From Cladorhizidae sp. MBARI D1340-BT2 (Eukaryota; Porifera; Demospongiae; Poecilosclerida; Cladorhizidae): a stretch of 64,000 nt of DNA. The translations under genes were made by a program, and so were the position numbers. The stretch is taken from the NCBI GenBank assembly GCA_028752905.1, contig JAQNBH010000007.1, forward strand, positions 43,720,588-43,784,587, in the 5' to 3' direction. The notes under the pieces are model-generated. The model saw only the letters and a program-made list of their open reading frames with translations, was not told where the DNA came from and made no database searches. Below, one piece after another: positions 12,144-24,229 of this stretch; position 1 is the stretch's first letter; every line of letters starts with the position of its first letter.

Positions 12144-12172
12144 TAGCAACAGTTGCTACAATTATGACGTAA
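12144..12172 (+). promoter_or_regulatory. Palindrome and CRE-like site before ABHD exon 1
   Basis: A perfect inverted repeat TAGCAAC-A-GTTGCTA (12,144-12,158) is followed by TGACGTAA (12,165-12,172), a CREB/ATF-like octamer, 12 bp before the proposed start codon. Promoter function is inferred from position only. Confidence 0.35.
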
Positions 12173-12183
12173 CCACACGAAAT

Positions 12184-12223
12184 ATGGAAATATTGAAGAA
12201 AGCTGAGGCGATAGTTATGTCAG
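12184..12223 (+). CDS. ABHD exon 1 (proposed)
   Basis: ATG followed by 13 codons (MEILKKAEAIVMS) and one base, then donor GTATGT. The split codon completes with the first two bases of exon 2. It is chosen because it is the only nearby ATG segment with a donor in the right phase, and it resembles the short N-terminal helix of the family. Confidence 0.6.
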
Positions 12224-15200
12224 GTATGTATGTATAATGGTATTGAGCACTACTGACTTGACTTGTGAGGTTAACTCACAAAAGCTGTTTAAACTATTTA
12301 ATCTTGATACTGATAATCCTGTTAGGCCACCACATATAATTACAGCATGTTAATAAAATATAAGTAACTATCACTAATAATATTATTATCAACTACTTTC
12401 AATAATAGCTAGAGTATCTGGCTGTTCAAGGAGGGGGTAGTGGAGAAAAAAAGATCTTTGTCAGCTTGCCATAGAAAGTTCCTTTCTCCTCTGCCACAAG
12501 TTCACAACCTACCTACTCAATACATCACTTCTTATCCTCTAACAACATAGTCTTCAAGTCTAAATTGCAACCTCACACCTGCATGGACCTCACATACCTC
12601 TCCATCCCATACCCATTCTTTACCTGTGTGTACAACTTCAGTGTACTCTTGCTGTTAACCTCCTCCCGATCATTCTCATTTCTCACCAACTTTTCCTTCC
12701 AGTTATGCACTGACCAGCCTCCTTATTTAACTCCTATTCCTCCTCAAGATCTCATACTTCCCACCATCCGATTTCTCCATCCTCTCTTAGTTTATTTACA
12801 ACTATTTTCACCATTCTAACACCTCCAATCCCTTACCAAACAAATCTTCCAGCTTCCTCCACCCCATATCTCCCCATATTGCCACTCCTGCTACTGTATT
12901 ACTTGCCCCCAAGAATCTCCTACCCACTCTCATCTGTGCCGGCTCCAACTTCTTGCAAGCATTATGTCCTTCTGTCCACCAAACTTTGGCTGCATACTCC
13001 ATATTAGATCTCACTAGAAACTCCCAAACCATGCATCCTCTATCTACTTCCACCTGCCCATTCACTCTACTCATCCATGTCACCTTCCCAACCTACTCTT
13101 CTGCCTTCTTTGCCATCTTCCCTAACTGAACAATTTCCCCTTAGCTTCCTATCAAACCATCCTCCCCACCTACCTCTTCCAATATCTCCTCACCAATCCT
13201 CCAATTTACTCTTGCTTCCCTCTTCCTTGCTAACCTTGATTTTGAACTTCGTCTTCCACTTAACACATTTGCCTGTACCATACCCAACATAGCTTGCAAC
13301 CACACACCCAAGTCCACCAAAAGAATAACATCATTTGCATATACAATTGTGGCACACCAACACCCTTACACCCTCTCCAACTCCTCTGCCATTTCCATCA
13401 AATTTATATTTAAAAGAAGTGGAGACAAAGGACATTCCTGCCTAAATCCATTCTCCACAGTGAACCACCTTGACCTTCCATTCAACACCACTCTCATCTC
13501 CACCCCACTATAAAAACCTTCATATATCCTTACTAGTTTCTCCTCCACTCCATTCTGCCTCTACTTTCCCACAGCACCTTCCTCCACATACTGTCATATG
13601 CCTTGCTTATGCCCAGGAAGGCCATCTTCTCCCTCTTCCTCACTTCACAAACACCTCTTAACACCAACCACTGGTCCGAATATCTCATCCAACCCCTGCT
13701 CTTCCATAAAAATCCTATCCTCAGCAAACCACCTAACCTCCTCGCCAACACTCTCACAAATGCCTTTGCCACACTACAACTTAGGACAATCCCCGTATAA
13801 TTCCCTACTTGGTCCTTATTGCCATCCTTGTGGAGAGATACTAGCAAACTCCTCGTCCAGTCCACTGGACAGCACTCAATCCTCATCACCACATTCATTA
13901 CCTACACCATCACCTTCAATCAGCATCTCATTCAACATTCCATCTGGGACTGGTACCTTACCTCTCTTCAAACACTTCATTACCTCTACTACTTCTTCCC
14001 AACTTACTTCCTCACATATAGCCAACTCATGCCCACTCACATCTCCTATCTCTGCTTCTGGTACTATGGCATAGATCAGAGCTAGTCCATGGCTGAATTG
14101 GAAGACCCTAGCCATTCTTGACTTAGAAATGACCTGATAAATATTGCTAATCACTCACAAGTGGGTTTTGCCATGGGTATTATTATAGCCATGTGTCTGT
14201 GAGTATGATCTTATTTATATTTTCACTTAGAAATCAAACCTCAAGTAGAAGCATTTGATGTTACTATCAAAGAGGAAGTGATAATCCGTACTGTTTGCTT
14301 CAAAGGTGGCTCTCAAGATTTCCAGTCCCACAAAGTTCCTCTTGTCATGGTCCATGGTTTTGGAGGGGGGAATCCTACATTCTACAAAATCTATGGACAG
14401 CTTGCCAAGGACAGATGTGTTTACGGCATCGATCTTCCAGGGTTTGGTCTCAGCTCCCGAGTGGAGTTTTCCAATGATGCCACGAGCTGTGAAAATGAGA
14501 TGGTTGACCTGGTAGAAAGCTGGAGGAAAGAGATGAAGTTGAAAGCGATTATCCTTGTTGGTCATAGTTTTGGGGGCTATATCTCAGCAGCGTATGCTAT
14601 CAAGCACAGCAGTCACATGTCTCACTTGGTCCTACTGGACCCTTGGGGAGTTCTCTCTCGGCAAGAAGACCACAATCACCAACACAGTGGGATGTTTGAG
14701 TGGAGTTTAAGAAAGTTTTCTGGAACATTCAAACTTAACCCATATAAAATGGTTCAGAGATTAGGACCTACGATTGGTATGTTGGCAAACATAAGTTACT
14801 AGCTTGTATTTAGTTTCGGTGTCAATCAATGCAAAATTCCATTTGTTATTTCTGGTCTAGAAGTAAAGAAGGTGTCAAAATGTGCAACAGGTCCATCTAG
14901 CATTATAACAAAAGCTGTAATTATGGCTGAAGTTAAAACTCTAAACAAGGTATATGGACATGTATACTTGTCCTAACTTGTTTTTGCACCCTGGTCAATT
15001 ATGTCTAGATAAGTTTGTGTAAGTATATTATGAGGGAGCATGCACTTTTGAAAAACCTAGGCCCTAGTTTATGTTCCAGTTCAGCAGTTCGCTAGCCATG
15101 GCAGTTATTTTTTACATGCATGCATTACATGCAACAGCATGCATGTAAGAAAATATACTACCCCGATACATTTTGTTCCTGCCTATTCAGAAATCTTATT

Positions 15201-18200
15201 GCCCTATATATAAGTAAATAGCTAAAATGACTTTCTCAATGATCAACCTAAAATATGTTTCTCAAAGTTTCAGCTAGATGCTGAATATAGCGTTCATCAG
15301 GAATATCATGGAGGAATATCATTGATCAACACACTCGACCTTCATCAGGAGTAAAGATTATACTGATGAAGGCTAGAGTACCTTGCATAACATTGAGAAA
15401 CCAATTTTTTGTTTATCATTGAGAAAGGCATTCTTCAAGCTTGCCTTTTCATATATAACCTCATAAATTTAATTTCACATATATTACTACTATAAAAATC
15501 TTGGCACACACCCCAAAAAAAATTAAATTTGTGATGCATAAGAGAATTTGGCTTGCTGGCAAAACATAATCTACACACAGCAAATAGCAAACAAAAACAC
15601 AATGACAAACCACAGCAAAATGGTTTCAACTTGTCAAGAGTTTGGCTGGGCCTTTGTTGCTGGGACAAAAATATTAATAATTAACACACATTAAATACAT
15701 CATAGCCAATAGCATACCAAAACTAAAGCTGAATAGTGCAATATGAACAAAGAATAATTAATTTATAGTAAATATATCATAACATCATAGAGTAGACCAT
15801 ATCCTCATCAACTCCATGACCATGGAATAACTTGATGTGATAACTTTGGTTTAGTCAATTACCAGTATAACTTTTGTAGTCACTTATAATCATATTAATG
15901 GTTGTATAATGACATTGTTAAATGAGGGTGTTTTTTTTCAATAGTAGTTTAGAAGCCATGGGTACAAACAGATGGAACATTATTGGCATGAGGAGGAGTA
16001 ATTTTCGTTAAGATTGAAAAGTTCGATCAAAGTCAAGAAGAGTACCCGAGAAGCCTAGTAATTTTTTCACTGCTAACTCTACTATGGGTGATGACAACAA
16101 ATGGCCAATTTTCTTTCTGTCAGAGGCAAGGCTATGTACAAGGTGTTGCAAAACCTAGTGGCTCCTGAGAAGCGAGGGAATAAGACCTTAGAGGAACAAG
16201 CTGGAACAATACTACAGCCCGAAGCCATCCGTAATTGTTAAACAGATTATTTCATACCTCTTTCCAGAAAGGCTTGTGAATCTGTTTCTGGCTTCATTGC
16301 CTGACTATAGGGCAGATCCAGTATTTAAAAAGTGAGGAGTTAATACGTCATATAGACTACCCAGAAGGTTCGATTGTTCGTGGTAATCACCTGTTGTGCT
16401 GGTTTTGATGAGACAAACCCATATTTTGGTATCAATCTGGTTATTGCTATGCTTAAATTAAATTGCCACAAAAAGTGTGTTGAATCTGTAAGACTGACAT
16501 CACTCTTAAGTTCTATCATGAATATCATGTGTGTGTGTGTGTGTGTGTATGGGTGAGTGTAGGTGTGTGGCACCGGAATGCCATGTAGAAGTATTTCATA
16601 GTCGACCCCAAGCTGATGTAAAAGAAGGTCATGGAACTCTCATTAAATTGTAGAAGCAACAAGAGAATTGAGCTATCAGCAATCAAACAGTTGATGAATT
16701 AAAGATAACAGTCTCTCACAGGTGCAAGATTAAGTACCCAGTGGAAATAGCCGATTGGGCAATCCATATAGTATATATCAGTATTAAAGAGCGATAAACC
16801 CAGTTAATGACTCTGTGGTGACTTTCAAGTAACTATGAATCCTATGTCAAAACTGGACATCTATCCTAAGAGGATCCCTTTGTGCTCTCCAGAAGTGAAA
16901 GTCCTTCACTAAGCTTGATCTGGGTCAGGCTTACCAGCAGTTACCACTAAAAATCACATCTTAAATAGCCACAAAGGTTTATCTCGATATACATTTGATG
17001 TTTCTTCTGCTACAGGAATTTTTCAAAGAACCATTGAAAGTTTGTTGCAGGGGATAACTTAGAATTGTCATCTACTTGTATGACATCCTCATAACATGTC
17101 CTATGGAGGAGGACCTCCCCAAGATGTTGGATGAAATGCTTAAGCAGTTGCACAAACCTGGTCTGGAAGTGCAAATTTATGAAACGAGTGGTCAACTATC
17201 TGGGACACAAGATTAATGAAACTGGATTCCATCCAGTACATGGCAAGATCCAAGCCATTCATGAAGCTCCAACCCCATAGTCGGTCCATGAACTGAAATC
17301 ATATTTGGGACTGCTCACTTATTATAGTAAATTCTTGCTGAAGTTATCATCTACCCTTTCATCCCTTTAACAGGCTACTCCCGGAAGGGCTATTCATTGT
17401 CTTGAGGTGCCGAGGAAGAGAGAGCATTTTCTTAAGTCAAACAAACTATTTACTTCAACCAAGATTCTCACTCATTTTCATGATTCAATGTTACATTAAC
17501 CCTAGCATGTGATGCATCTTCCCATACAGAAGAGTAGTACAATTAAAAATGTGTCCTGGTCTCTTTCTAAAGCTGAGCAGAATATTCTCAACTGGAGAAG
17601 GAGGGACCATCAGGTATCTTTGGAATCAAGAAATTCCATGCTGGAGACCTGTTTGTGCTGGGTAACAGACCACAAGCCACTATTAAGCCTGTTGAGAGAA
17701 GACTCTTCGACATCACCACAAGCATCTGCTCATATCAATTGGTGGTAATTGTTCTTATCTGCATAATTATGAGTGTATGTTAGTTTTCTGAGACACAAAG
17801 CACACACAAAAACTGATGACCTTAGTAGGTCAAGTAACTACTGAGTAACTACTGAAACACTTCCAGAACTGGAAGAACACCTGAATGATTCTTATCAGTG
17901 ACAGCAAAAGAAATCCACGCTTTGACCCAGGAAGACCCAGAACTTCCTCGTAATCTCTGTGATTCAGAATTAGATTTATTCACATCTAAAAAATCAGAGA
18001 CCTCATTTTATGAAGGATGTATTTCAGATTTGCAATCCTCAAGCCTGGAAGGGAAGTTGTTGGCAAGGATTTACATAATATGGTCAGGTATCAAGCGCAT
18101 TTGCACTGAATATCAAGAGGTTCACGGTTCAATCATCACTGCCAACTGTACCAATGAATCCCTGAAAGTGCTGACGAGACTGTGGTCTAGACTTCATTGG

Positions 18201-21200
18201 TTTTCTGGGTCCTTTTGAAAATTCAATGTTTCTTAACTTAATCGATTTACATTGAAGCATTTTTTTGAAGTAGAACACTCTGGACAGTTTTTGCAAGATT
18301 TGGCATATCAAAAACTATTCTGACAGATAAAGGTCCATTGGTGAGTGAATGAGTTGAACTTTTCTTGCACAAAAATGTATCAAGCATACTACTTCAGCTC
18401 CATACCACCCTGCTTCCATGGACTTAGAGAATGTGCTGTCCAGATCTTGAAGAGAGGTTTAAAGAAGTCATTTCAGAAGACAATAGTTCAAACATCACTC
18501 AAGTCCTTCTGACCTACTGTATCCCACCCCAGTTTACAGTGGACATTTTGCCTTCAGAATTGCTTCTGGGGAGGAGGTTGAAATTGAGGTTGACTCTGTT
18601 GAAACCAAACAGGAACAGTGGAAGAGAAACAGTTGAAACAGAAACGTCAATGTGATGCAAGAGTTAATAGCCCCGAATGTTTCAGTCAGGAAATGCAGTT
18701 TTCATGAAAAACTTCAGTCATGGCTACCTGAAAAAAATAGCAAAGTGACCGGTCCAGTTTCATATCACATGCTGTTGAGTGCTGCAAAACAAAGATGTTG
18801 CTATTAGGATCAGTTACATGAGAGTGATCGAACCCGACTCCATGAGAGAAATGTATATGAAGAACCTATTTCAATGATTTTGTCGATTCCTTTTCCAACG
18901 TTGAATGAAAGCTCACCAGCACACCTGCTGTTGCTGATGATAAAGCACACTCACCTGAAATCCTTAAGACTGAAACTTTTTTTTGCCTTTATCCCAAAAG
19001 GAAACGAAAACTGCCATTGAGGAATCGGGCAGTTTGGACTTAGTGACACTTTTTATTTTGTGTTGTTCTTTCGTTATTAGTGGAAAGGAATGTGGTATCT
19101 ATAATTACTTATTGTGGTCATTTTTACAATCATATTCATGGTTGTATATATCACGTTCTGCCATGTTCAAATTTTGAGTGAAGTCAAGCGTAGTTGAAAA
19201 CCCACAGATGCACACACAGATGCAATATTTGCACTAAATTAAGTGCCCACTCTTTATTGTACCATTTAGGAGGTCTGTATTATTCAACATGTTACACTGT
19301 GTATGTATGTCTATATACTTTAGGTGGTTATTTCATTAGGATGCTAATGAAAAAAGCTGCCATAGACGATTATGGTGAAAATTGCATTAATTATTTCGTA
19401 CAAGCCGTCACGACTGGGAGACCAACGTGAGTATATACATTTGTTCCTCTTTTGAGAAACCATCTTCAAATCCACACTAAAATGATATCTTAAAGGAGGT
19501 TGTCTGTCACTAGAGGTGGGTGGAGCAATGAGAGTGGTAACTATTTAGTATTACTGCACAGTGCACATGAATAAAGCTTATAGCTTGAGTCCATGATAAT
19601 CATAATTTGACAATTTTTATCTTCTTTAACACCAATTACTCTCTCTTCCTCAGTTAGCAAATTTGTTTTCCTAATTATAGGTGCATTAGTAGGTAATTCT
19701 ATAATTATTGGTGGCTTTTAGCATTAGAAAATAACTGCAGAGTCTCTGTTGGTATCAGTTATTATTGAGAAGGTGATTTTAATGTTTGTTAACTGAGAGA
19801 GATTATTATTATTAATATTATTATAATTATTATTATTATTATCATAAACATCATTATCATCATCATCTTTATCATCATTATCATCATCATCATTATTATT
19901 ATTGATATTATTATTGTTGTTGTTGTTGTCATTATTGCCACCATATCATCGGCATCCTCACTATCATATTATTTATTATTATCACTCTCATTATTGTGGG
20001 TTTTTTTGCATATTTATTACTAATACTTACTAACAAAATTACTGTAATAATGAAAAAGTAATAATAATAAAGTAATTAAATACGAAGAAAATATTATGGT
20101 GGTCATGGCTTCAAGTTTAGGCTCTTGTGAGTGGCCACCCAGCAGCCAGTAAGTCCATTACATAAACTCCATTGCCGAACACACTCCAGTGCTAGTTGCT
20201 ATTTTGCTAGTAGTTCCTTCCATCTTCTGGCCTGGTCTAAGATGGTGGCTTTATCCCACATGACAGTGATGCCCATTGTCTATGTATGTTCAGCATTTAC
20301 AGGCATCTTGGTGTTCTTTCATTCTGGTTTTTCCTGTCTTCTATTCATTGTCAAAATTGTACTTCCCACAGATGCAAGGGATACAGTACACAACACAACT
20401 AGTTTGGTAATTCATCCTTCACCTTACTAAGTTGTGCCCTCGGAGTCCCTTCTCATCTGAAAACTACTCTGATGTTCAACTTACGAAGATCCTTCTGATG
20501 TCTTTACTCATCTCTGCTACATAGAGAATAACTATCTTAGGATCCACTCCTGATTTCCTGTCTGGGTGTCCTTATCTTCCTTTCTGCACTTGGATACTGC
20601 AGAAGAAAGGTTGATGAAAGCTTGGAAATAACTGTTCACCATATGGACCCTTTTTTAAATAGGCCTCCTCTCACTACTCTCCTGGCTCTACATTCAAGCT
20701 CATCACGAATCTTCTGAATGGATCGAGTAGTGTGATTTGCCAGCCTGTATGTGCAGGTTTTCTGTAAACTGTTGCAGTTAGTCAACCATCTTTCTTTCTG
20801 TGTAGGTGGCCAGGCTAGGAGACAGAAGAAACTGCCACTGAAAGAGGCATTAGAGGCATTAGAGATTGTGCAAAGATTTACCTGACTGCTCAAAACTGAG
20901 TGCCTGATTTCTCTGCATAAATATATATCTCCAGATTGCCAAGTGCTAGAGAGCTGAAATTAGCACCAGTGACTAGAGGAAGCCAAGAACTTTTTTGTTT
21001 TGTTAGGTGCTAAAACTTAATGCAGATAAATCAGACACTCAGGTTTTGAGGTACTCTTTAGCTCCAGTAATACCATGAAGTTAGCAGAATCTATAAAGTG
21101 GTAACCACAATATATTTTTTTAACACCTACTAGTTTATATAGTCATGGGCATGATTCAAGACATGTTGGGACCCTTTTTTTGAGATAATAGTAGCCAAAA

Positions 21201-22521
21201 GAAGCATTTAGGTAGCTAAGAAGCTGCTGGTGAGATACTTAGCTGAGGTATAACTAGATTTGAGTTTTGCCATCCGCCATTTTGTACTAGTGGCCAAAAC
21301 AATATTGAGAGTGCTACTGCACTCCCCGATATAGAAGATATATTTCGAGTTGTTTTTAACAAGTTTTTTTTTGCTGTGTACCTTAGAGAAGGATTGAAAA
21401 AGTATTTTCAATGTTAGTAGTACCACTTAGGCTATTTAAATTAAGTTTTAGCTCAGGGATATGAACTTTTTGGTTAGCTGTCCATATTTTAAAACATTAG
21501 TCATATCATTGGAAGGAGTGCTAGTAAACTTCCTGTTTCAATGATACACATTTTGGAGTCACAGGACAGGATGCGGAAGGCCCACCACCATTACCTCCCC
21601 TTTTTTCTTCCTAATTTCCCCTTTTGCTTTAACTGATTACTTTTCTTTTCTTCCAGAGTGTTGGGCTTTATAAACTACCGAAGTTTTGCAGGCACTCAAT
21701 ATCAAACTTGGATAATGTTATTTTTCCCTTGCATATTTGTCAAGTGCTTCCTGTGGGTAGAATTACAAGTATGTAACACCACACCAGTAGCTAAAAAAAA
21801 GTTCTGGACTCTACTCTATTCCCTCTCACCCAGTGGTAGTGCCCATAATAATATTATGCTGTGTTCTGCAATGAAATAAAATAAATATTACTGTTAGCTA
21901 GTGGCTACTAATATTGTTAGTTGGTTGGGACACTTACATTAACAATACTATTTTCCTCTTCCCTGTAGTGGAGCCAATGCATTCTCAGTGCTGAGTGATC
22001 ACATGTTTGTCTACCCTAAAGAGCCCCTCAAGAAGCGACTAATAAAACTGCTCAAATCTGTCAACCTTCCAATCACCTTTATCTATGGCGAGAAATCAAC
22101 ATTCCACAACAAGGGAGGGCAGGACATCAAGACAGCTAGTAAAGCCAAGTGTGTCAACATTAAATATATCGAAGGCGGCACTCATCACATTCATGTACAA
22201 AAGCCCGAAGAGGTAGTGAAAATTATCCGGAATTCTGTCTTCATGGAGCACATTCAGGTACAGAAGACAGATGAAGCATCGAAAATCATATGCGGTTCTG
22301 ACTGTCTGACTGCCTGTGATGTTCCACCGCCAGAGGCCAAAGAAGAAAAAAAGATCAAGCGAAAGAGCTCTGGAAAATATGCCATCAAATGGGAAAGGTC
22401 AACCAATGCTGAAAACAAGTCAAACGATTGGTACTGCTTAGCAAGGCATACGTTCTTTGTGCTTGTGGTTGCCCTCATTGCTATAACTTGGCCTGGCTAC
22501 ATATATATATATAGTGTATGA
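12184..22521 (+). CDS. ABHD4/5: ABHD4/ABHD5-family alpha/beta hydrolase
   Basis: Four coding exons (12184-12223, 14231-14776, 19324-19426, 21969-22521) join in phase through GT-AG introns into 413 codons. The family acts on lipids: ABHD4 is a (lyso)-N-acyl-phosphatidylethanolamine lipase and ABHD5/CGI-58 a lipolysis co-activator. Visible: oxyanion loop HGFGGG (residues 55-60); nucleophile elbow GHSFGG with serine at 126, so catalysis is plausible as in ABHD4 (ABHD5 has asparagine there); and histidines 302-303 in GGTHHIHV. The usual HxxxxD acyltransferase motif ends in Q. After the fold comes an extension of about 90 residues with a partial internal repeat (HVQKPEEV, QVQKTDEA), a basic stretch KEEKKIKRK and a hydrophobic segment at about 391-412, a possible membrane anchor. 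Exon 1 is short and least certain. The paralogue assignment needs a tree. Confidence 0.88.
12440..14150 (-). mobile_element. Broken non-LTR retrotransposon (LINE) in ABHD intron 1
   Basis: Minus-strand reverse transcriptase pieces in order: a thumb-preceding block with WEEVVEVMKCLKRGKVPVPDG (about 14,000), LVSLHKDGNKDQVGNY (about 13,830), the FLGISKAYDSMWR block (about 13,600), FRQECPLSPLLL (about 13,440), then YAND at about 13,340 in place of YADD. A C-terminal part with WEFLVRSNMEYAAKVWW lies at about 13,000. Frames change between the pieces and the active-site aspartate pair is altered, so it is dead. It fills nearly all of ABHD intron 1, antisense to the gene. Confidence 0.85.
14231..14776 (+). 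CDS. ABHD exon 2 (core fold, catalytic serine)
   Basis: The acceptor is tttcacttag. This exon encodes residues 14-196, including HGFGGG and GHSFGG. It ends at donor GTATGT just after VQRLGPTI. Reading on without splicing meets a stop within nine codons. Confidence 0.95.
14780..15215. other. ABHD intron 2, start: nothing recognised
   Basis: AT-rich intronic DNA. A small palindrome around gcatgcatgtaa near 15,110-15,150 is the only visible structure. Confidence 0.4.
15222..15425. repeat. Diverged foldback repeat copy
   Basis: Inverted arms (tgactttctcaatgatcaac and tcattgagaaagg) and the inner phrase actgatgaaggctagag match the 11.46-kb foldback family with many substitutions. The GAAAC end of the core is lost. 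Confidence 0.6.
15850..19165 (+). mobile_element. Decayed Ty3/Gypsy element in ABHD intron 2
   Basis: Gag remnant at about 16,090-16,330 (SVRGKAMYKVLQNLVAPEK). Reverse transcriptase at about 16,910-17,210 (FTKLDLGQAYQQLPL, then a YLYDIL active-site block). RNase H at about 17,660-17,745 (WVTDHKPLLSLL, QASAHI). Integrase C-terminal half at about 18,340-18,640, ending in ELLLGRRLKLRL. Matching phrases at 15,855-15,910 and 19,110-19,165 (tcatattaatggttgtata, tcatattcatggttgtata) look like degenerate LTR remains. Frequent stops make it inactive. It belongs to the same broad lineage as the copy at 7.3-9.1 kb. Confidence 0.85.
16526..16565. repeat. (TG)n microsatellite
   Basis: Simple TG run inside the Gypsy remnant, ending in a degenerate gtgagtgtaggtgtg tail. 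Confidence 0.85.
19324..19426 (+). CDS. ABHD exon 3
   Basis: The acceptor is tatactttag and the donor GTGAGT. It encodes GYFIRMLMKKAAIDDYGE and onward to TTGRP, corresponding to the lid-following helices of ABHD4/5. Phases match exons 2 and 4. Confidence 0.9.
19800..19990. repeat. (ATT)n/(ATC)n compound microsatellite
   Basis: Run of ATT, ATC and GTT trinucleotides in ABHD intron 3. Confidence 0.9.
20150..20560 (-). mobile_element. Penelope-like element fragment (RT thumb and GIY-YIG)
   Basis: The minus strand reads VILYVAEMSKDIRRIF (about 20,485-20,535), matching the thumb of Penelope-like reverse transcriptases. About 30 codons later come CVVYCIPCICGKYN and KTGKTRMKEHQDAC (20,310-20,395), the CCHH/GIY-YIG endonuclease start typical of this family. 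In-frame stops lie between and after them. Antisense within ABHD intron 3. A related upstream helix (IQKIRDELECRARRVV) may lie at 20,650-20,710. Confidence 0.78.
20900..21650. other. ABHD intron 3, unassigned
   Basis: AT-rich. No conserved frame seen. Confidence 0.4.
21690..21885. repeat. Dispersed repeat, copy 2
   Basis: Aligns with 9,540-9,720, sharing aatatcaaactt, a gtgctt block and tctactctatt. It ends just before ABHD exon 4. Confidence 0.5.
21969..22521 (+). CDS. ABHD exon 4 (C-terminal fold and tail)
   Basis: The acceptor is cttccctgtag. It encodes residues 231-413 and a stop. The fold part runs to about residue 320. The rest is the lineage-specific tail with a basic stretch and a terminal hydrophobic segment, whose last codons come from a TA dinucleotide run. 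Confidence 0.9.
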
Positions 22522-22988
22522 TGTGTATTACACATGCAGTCTTATTCAACTCCTGTTTATACCTCTAGTAGCCCTGTAAGCTTTACTCTTATCACATGAT
22601 AATGCATTACTTATAATAACTTTTGTCATTTGTAACTTCACTATATAGATACCTTACTTATAAGATTGTATGCATATTAGCAGGGGTTCCTGTGCCCATG
22701 AGGTTTCTATATAGCTGGCACTACCCAGACTAAAGAGGGAATAAGGAAATAATGTATATAAGTATACATAGATATAAATAACACAGATCATACACAGTTG
22801 ATAAAGGTGGATACCACACCTGCTTGAAAACATAATAGCAGGGGTACCTAGCATTTCTCAGGGAATGGGGGGGGGAAGAGAAGTGATCACAATTGCATTC
22901 CAAAATCCAACCTTGAGGTCCCCAATGTGAGGGTTAAGGGTCCTAAAATGAGCCATTTTCTCCACAACACAATAACTTTGCTCCCCAT

Positions 22989-23162
22989 GAAGCATGTATT
23001 GTGGGGTGTTTTCTGGTGATCAAGGGAGATTATTGGATATGGTTGAGGGCATTGAAGGGTCTGAAGAGTGGGTATGAAGCATGTACTGTGGGGAGTTTTC
23101 TGGTGATCGAGGGAGATTATTGGATATGGTTGAGGGCATTGAAGGGTCTGAAGAGTGGGTGA
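22989..23162. repeat. Two-copy 87-bp tandem duplication
   Basis: Two nearly identical units begin with gaagcatgta and end with gaagagtgggt. The few differences suggest a recent duplication. Confidence 0.9.
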
Positions 23163-23501
23163 TAAGGAGAAATGAAGAAGGGAGAGAGTAGGCCTAATGT
23201 TGGGTAGATCAGTAGCAGGGTTGAAGGAAGAGGTGTTGGATAGGGTAGACAGAATTGTAATGGGAAATGTGCTCAAATGGTGGGAGAAGAGGAAATACTT
23301 GTTGTTTGGCACTCAGGGTCCTGTGTCTTTGGCACCTCCCCCCCTCCATCGTCATCCCCAAACAAACTCTTTGTAATTCATTATTTTTCTGTAATAATCA
23401 GTAATTTAATTGTTCTGTTGAGCCTTGCCATTACTAAGTATGTACAATAAGTGACAAGGAAAAAACACATGAATTAACTATTTTAATAAAAAGCTAACGA
23501 C

Positions 23502-23873
23502 AAGTTCAACTCCCGACTGACCCCAAAACAGACATGACATTCCCCCGCTGGACTGCAACTGAGAGACGCTGAAGGAGGTGAGCACAGGCATTCACCTCCC
23601 CAGTTCTTTGCCTTATTTCTGAGGCTGAGCTCCTTCAGGAAAGCCATTGACCTGTTCCCGATGACCCCCAATGACTCGATGGCCACAGGCACAAAAAGTG
23701 TTGCAAGGATCTAGGACTTAGGTGGTATACTTTGCCCCTCAGCCATAGCAGCCACAGCTCCAGCTCTTACTCACTGCTGTACCCCGATATGACGGGGAAA
23801 ATGTATCTGGACATGTTGCATCCCACACCAGTTGCTTGCCATTCTTCCATGGCACCATGGTTACCCCATCAGG
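23502..23873 (-). mobile_element. C-terminal scrap of a retroelement polyprotein
   Basis: The minus strand reads PDGVTMVPWKNGKQLVWDATC (from 23,873), then, after a frame change, PVAIESLGVIGNRSMAFLKE (from about 23,690). These conserved blocks recur at the end of non-LTR-type reverse transcriptase proteins in invertebrate genomes. It is broken and has no neighbouring polymerase. Confidence 0.65.
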
Positions 23874-24229
23874 CCTTTTCCTGTGATTTGGTAAAATGTT
23901 CTAATTTAAGGTTGTCTTATAAGTGTAGTGTAAACCTACCTGTGCCACTTGTTGTATTTATGACAAATTCAAAATTCAAGTAATTTTTGTTTCGTCCTTT
24001 CGGTACGAGTTTTTATTTTTTTAAATTTTCCTTTTGTTTTTGCTTACCTCCACCCTCTGCCTCCTGCCGGTCATAACGCTGCTAACTAGGCTAGTCCGAT
24101 GTGTTTTCCATGTATGTTATTAATTAAATACTTTTCTCTCTCTAAAATGCAACGACCGAGTATGTTACTCAAGTGGAAAGAAACGTCGAACAAAAAATTA
24201 GAACTAGCTATAATATTATATATATAGTA

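Noticed and set aside
12144..12158. RFX X-box before the ABHD gene
   Set aside because: The palindrome has the half-sites in the reverse order (AGCAAC then GTTGCT) from an X-box.
12565..14085. Several plus-strand frames of 60-158 codons
   Set aside because: They are the antisense shadow of the LINE reverse transcriptase on the minus strand.
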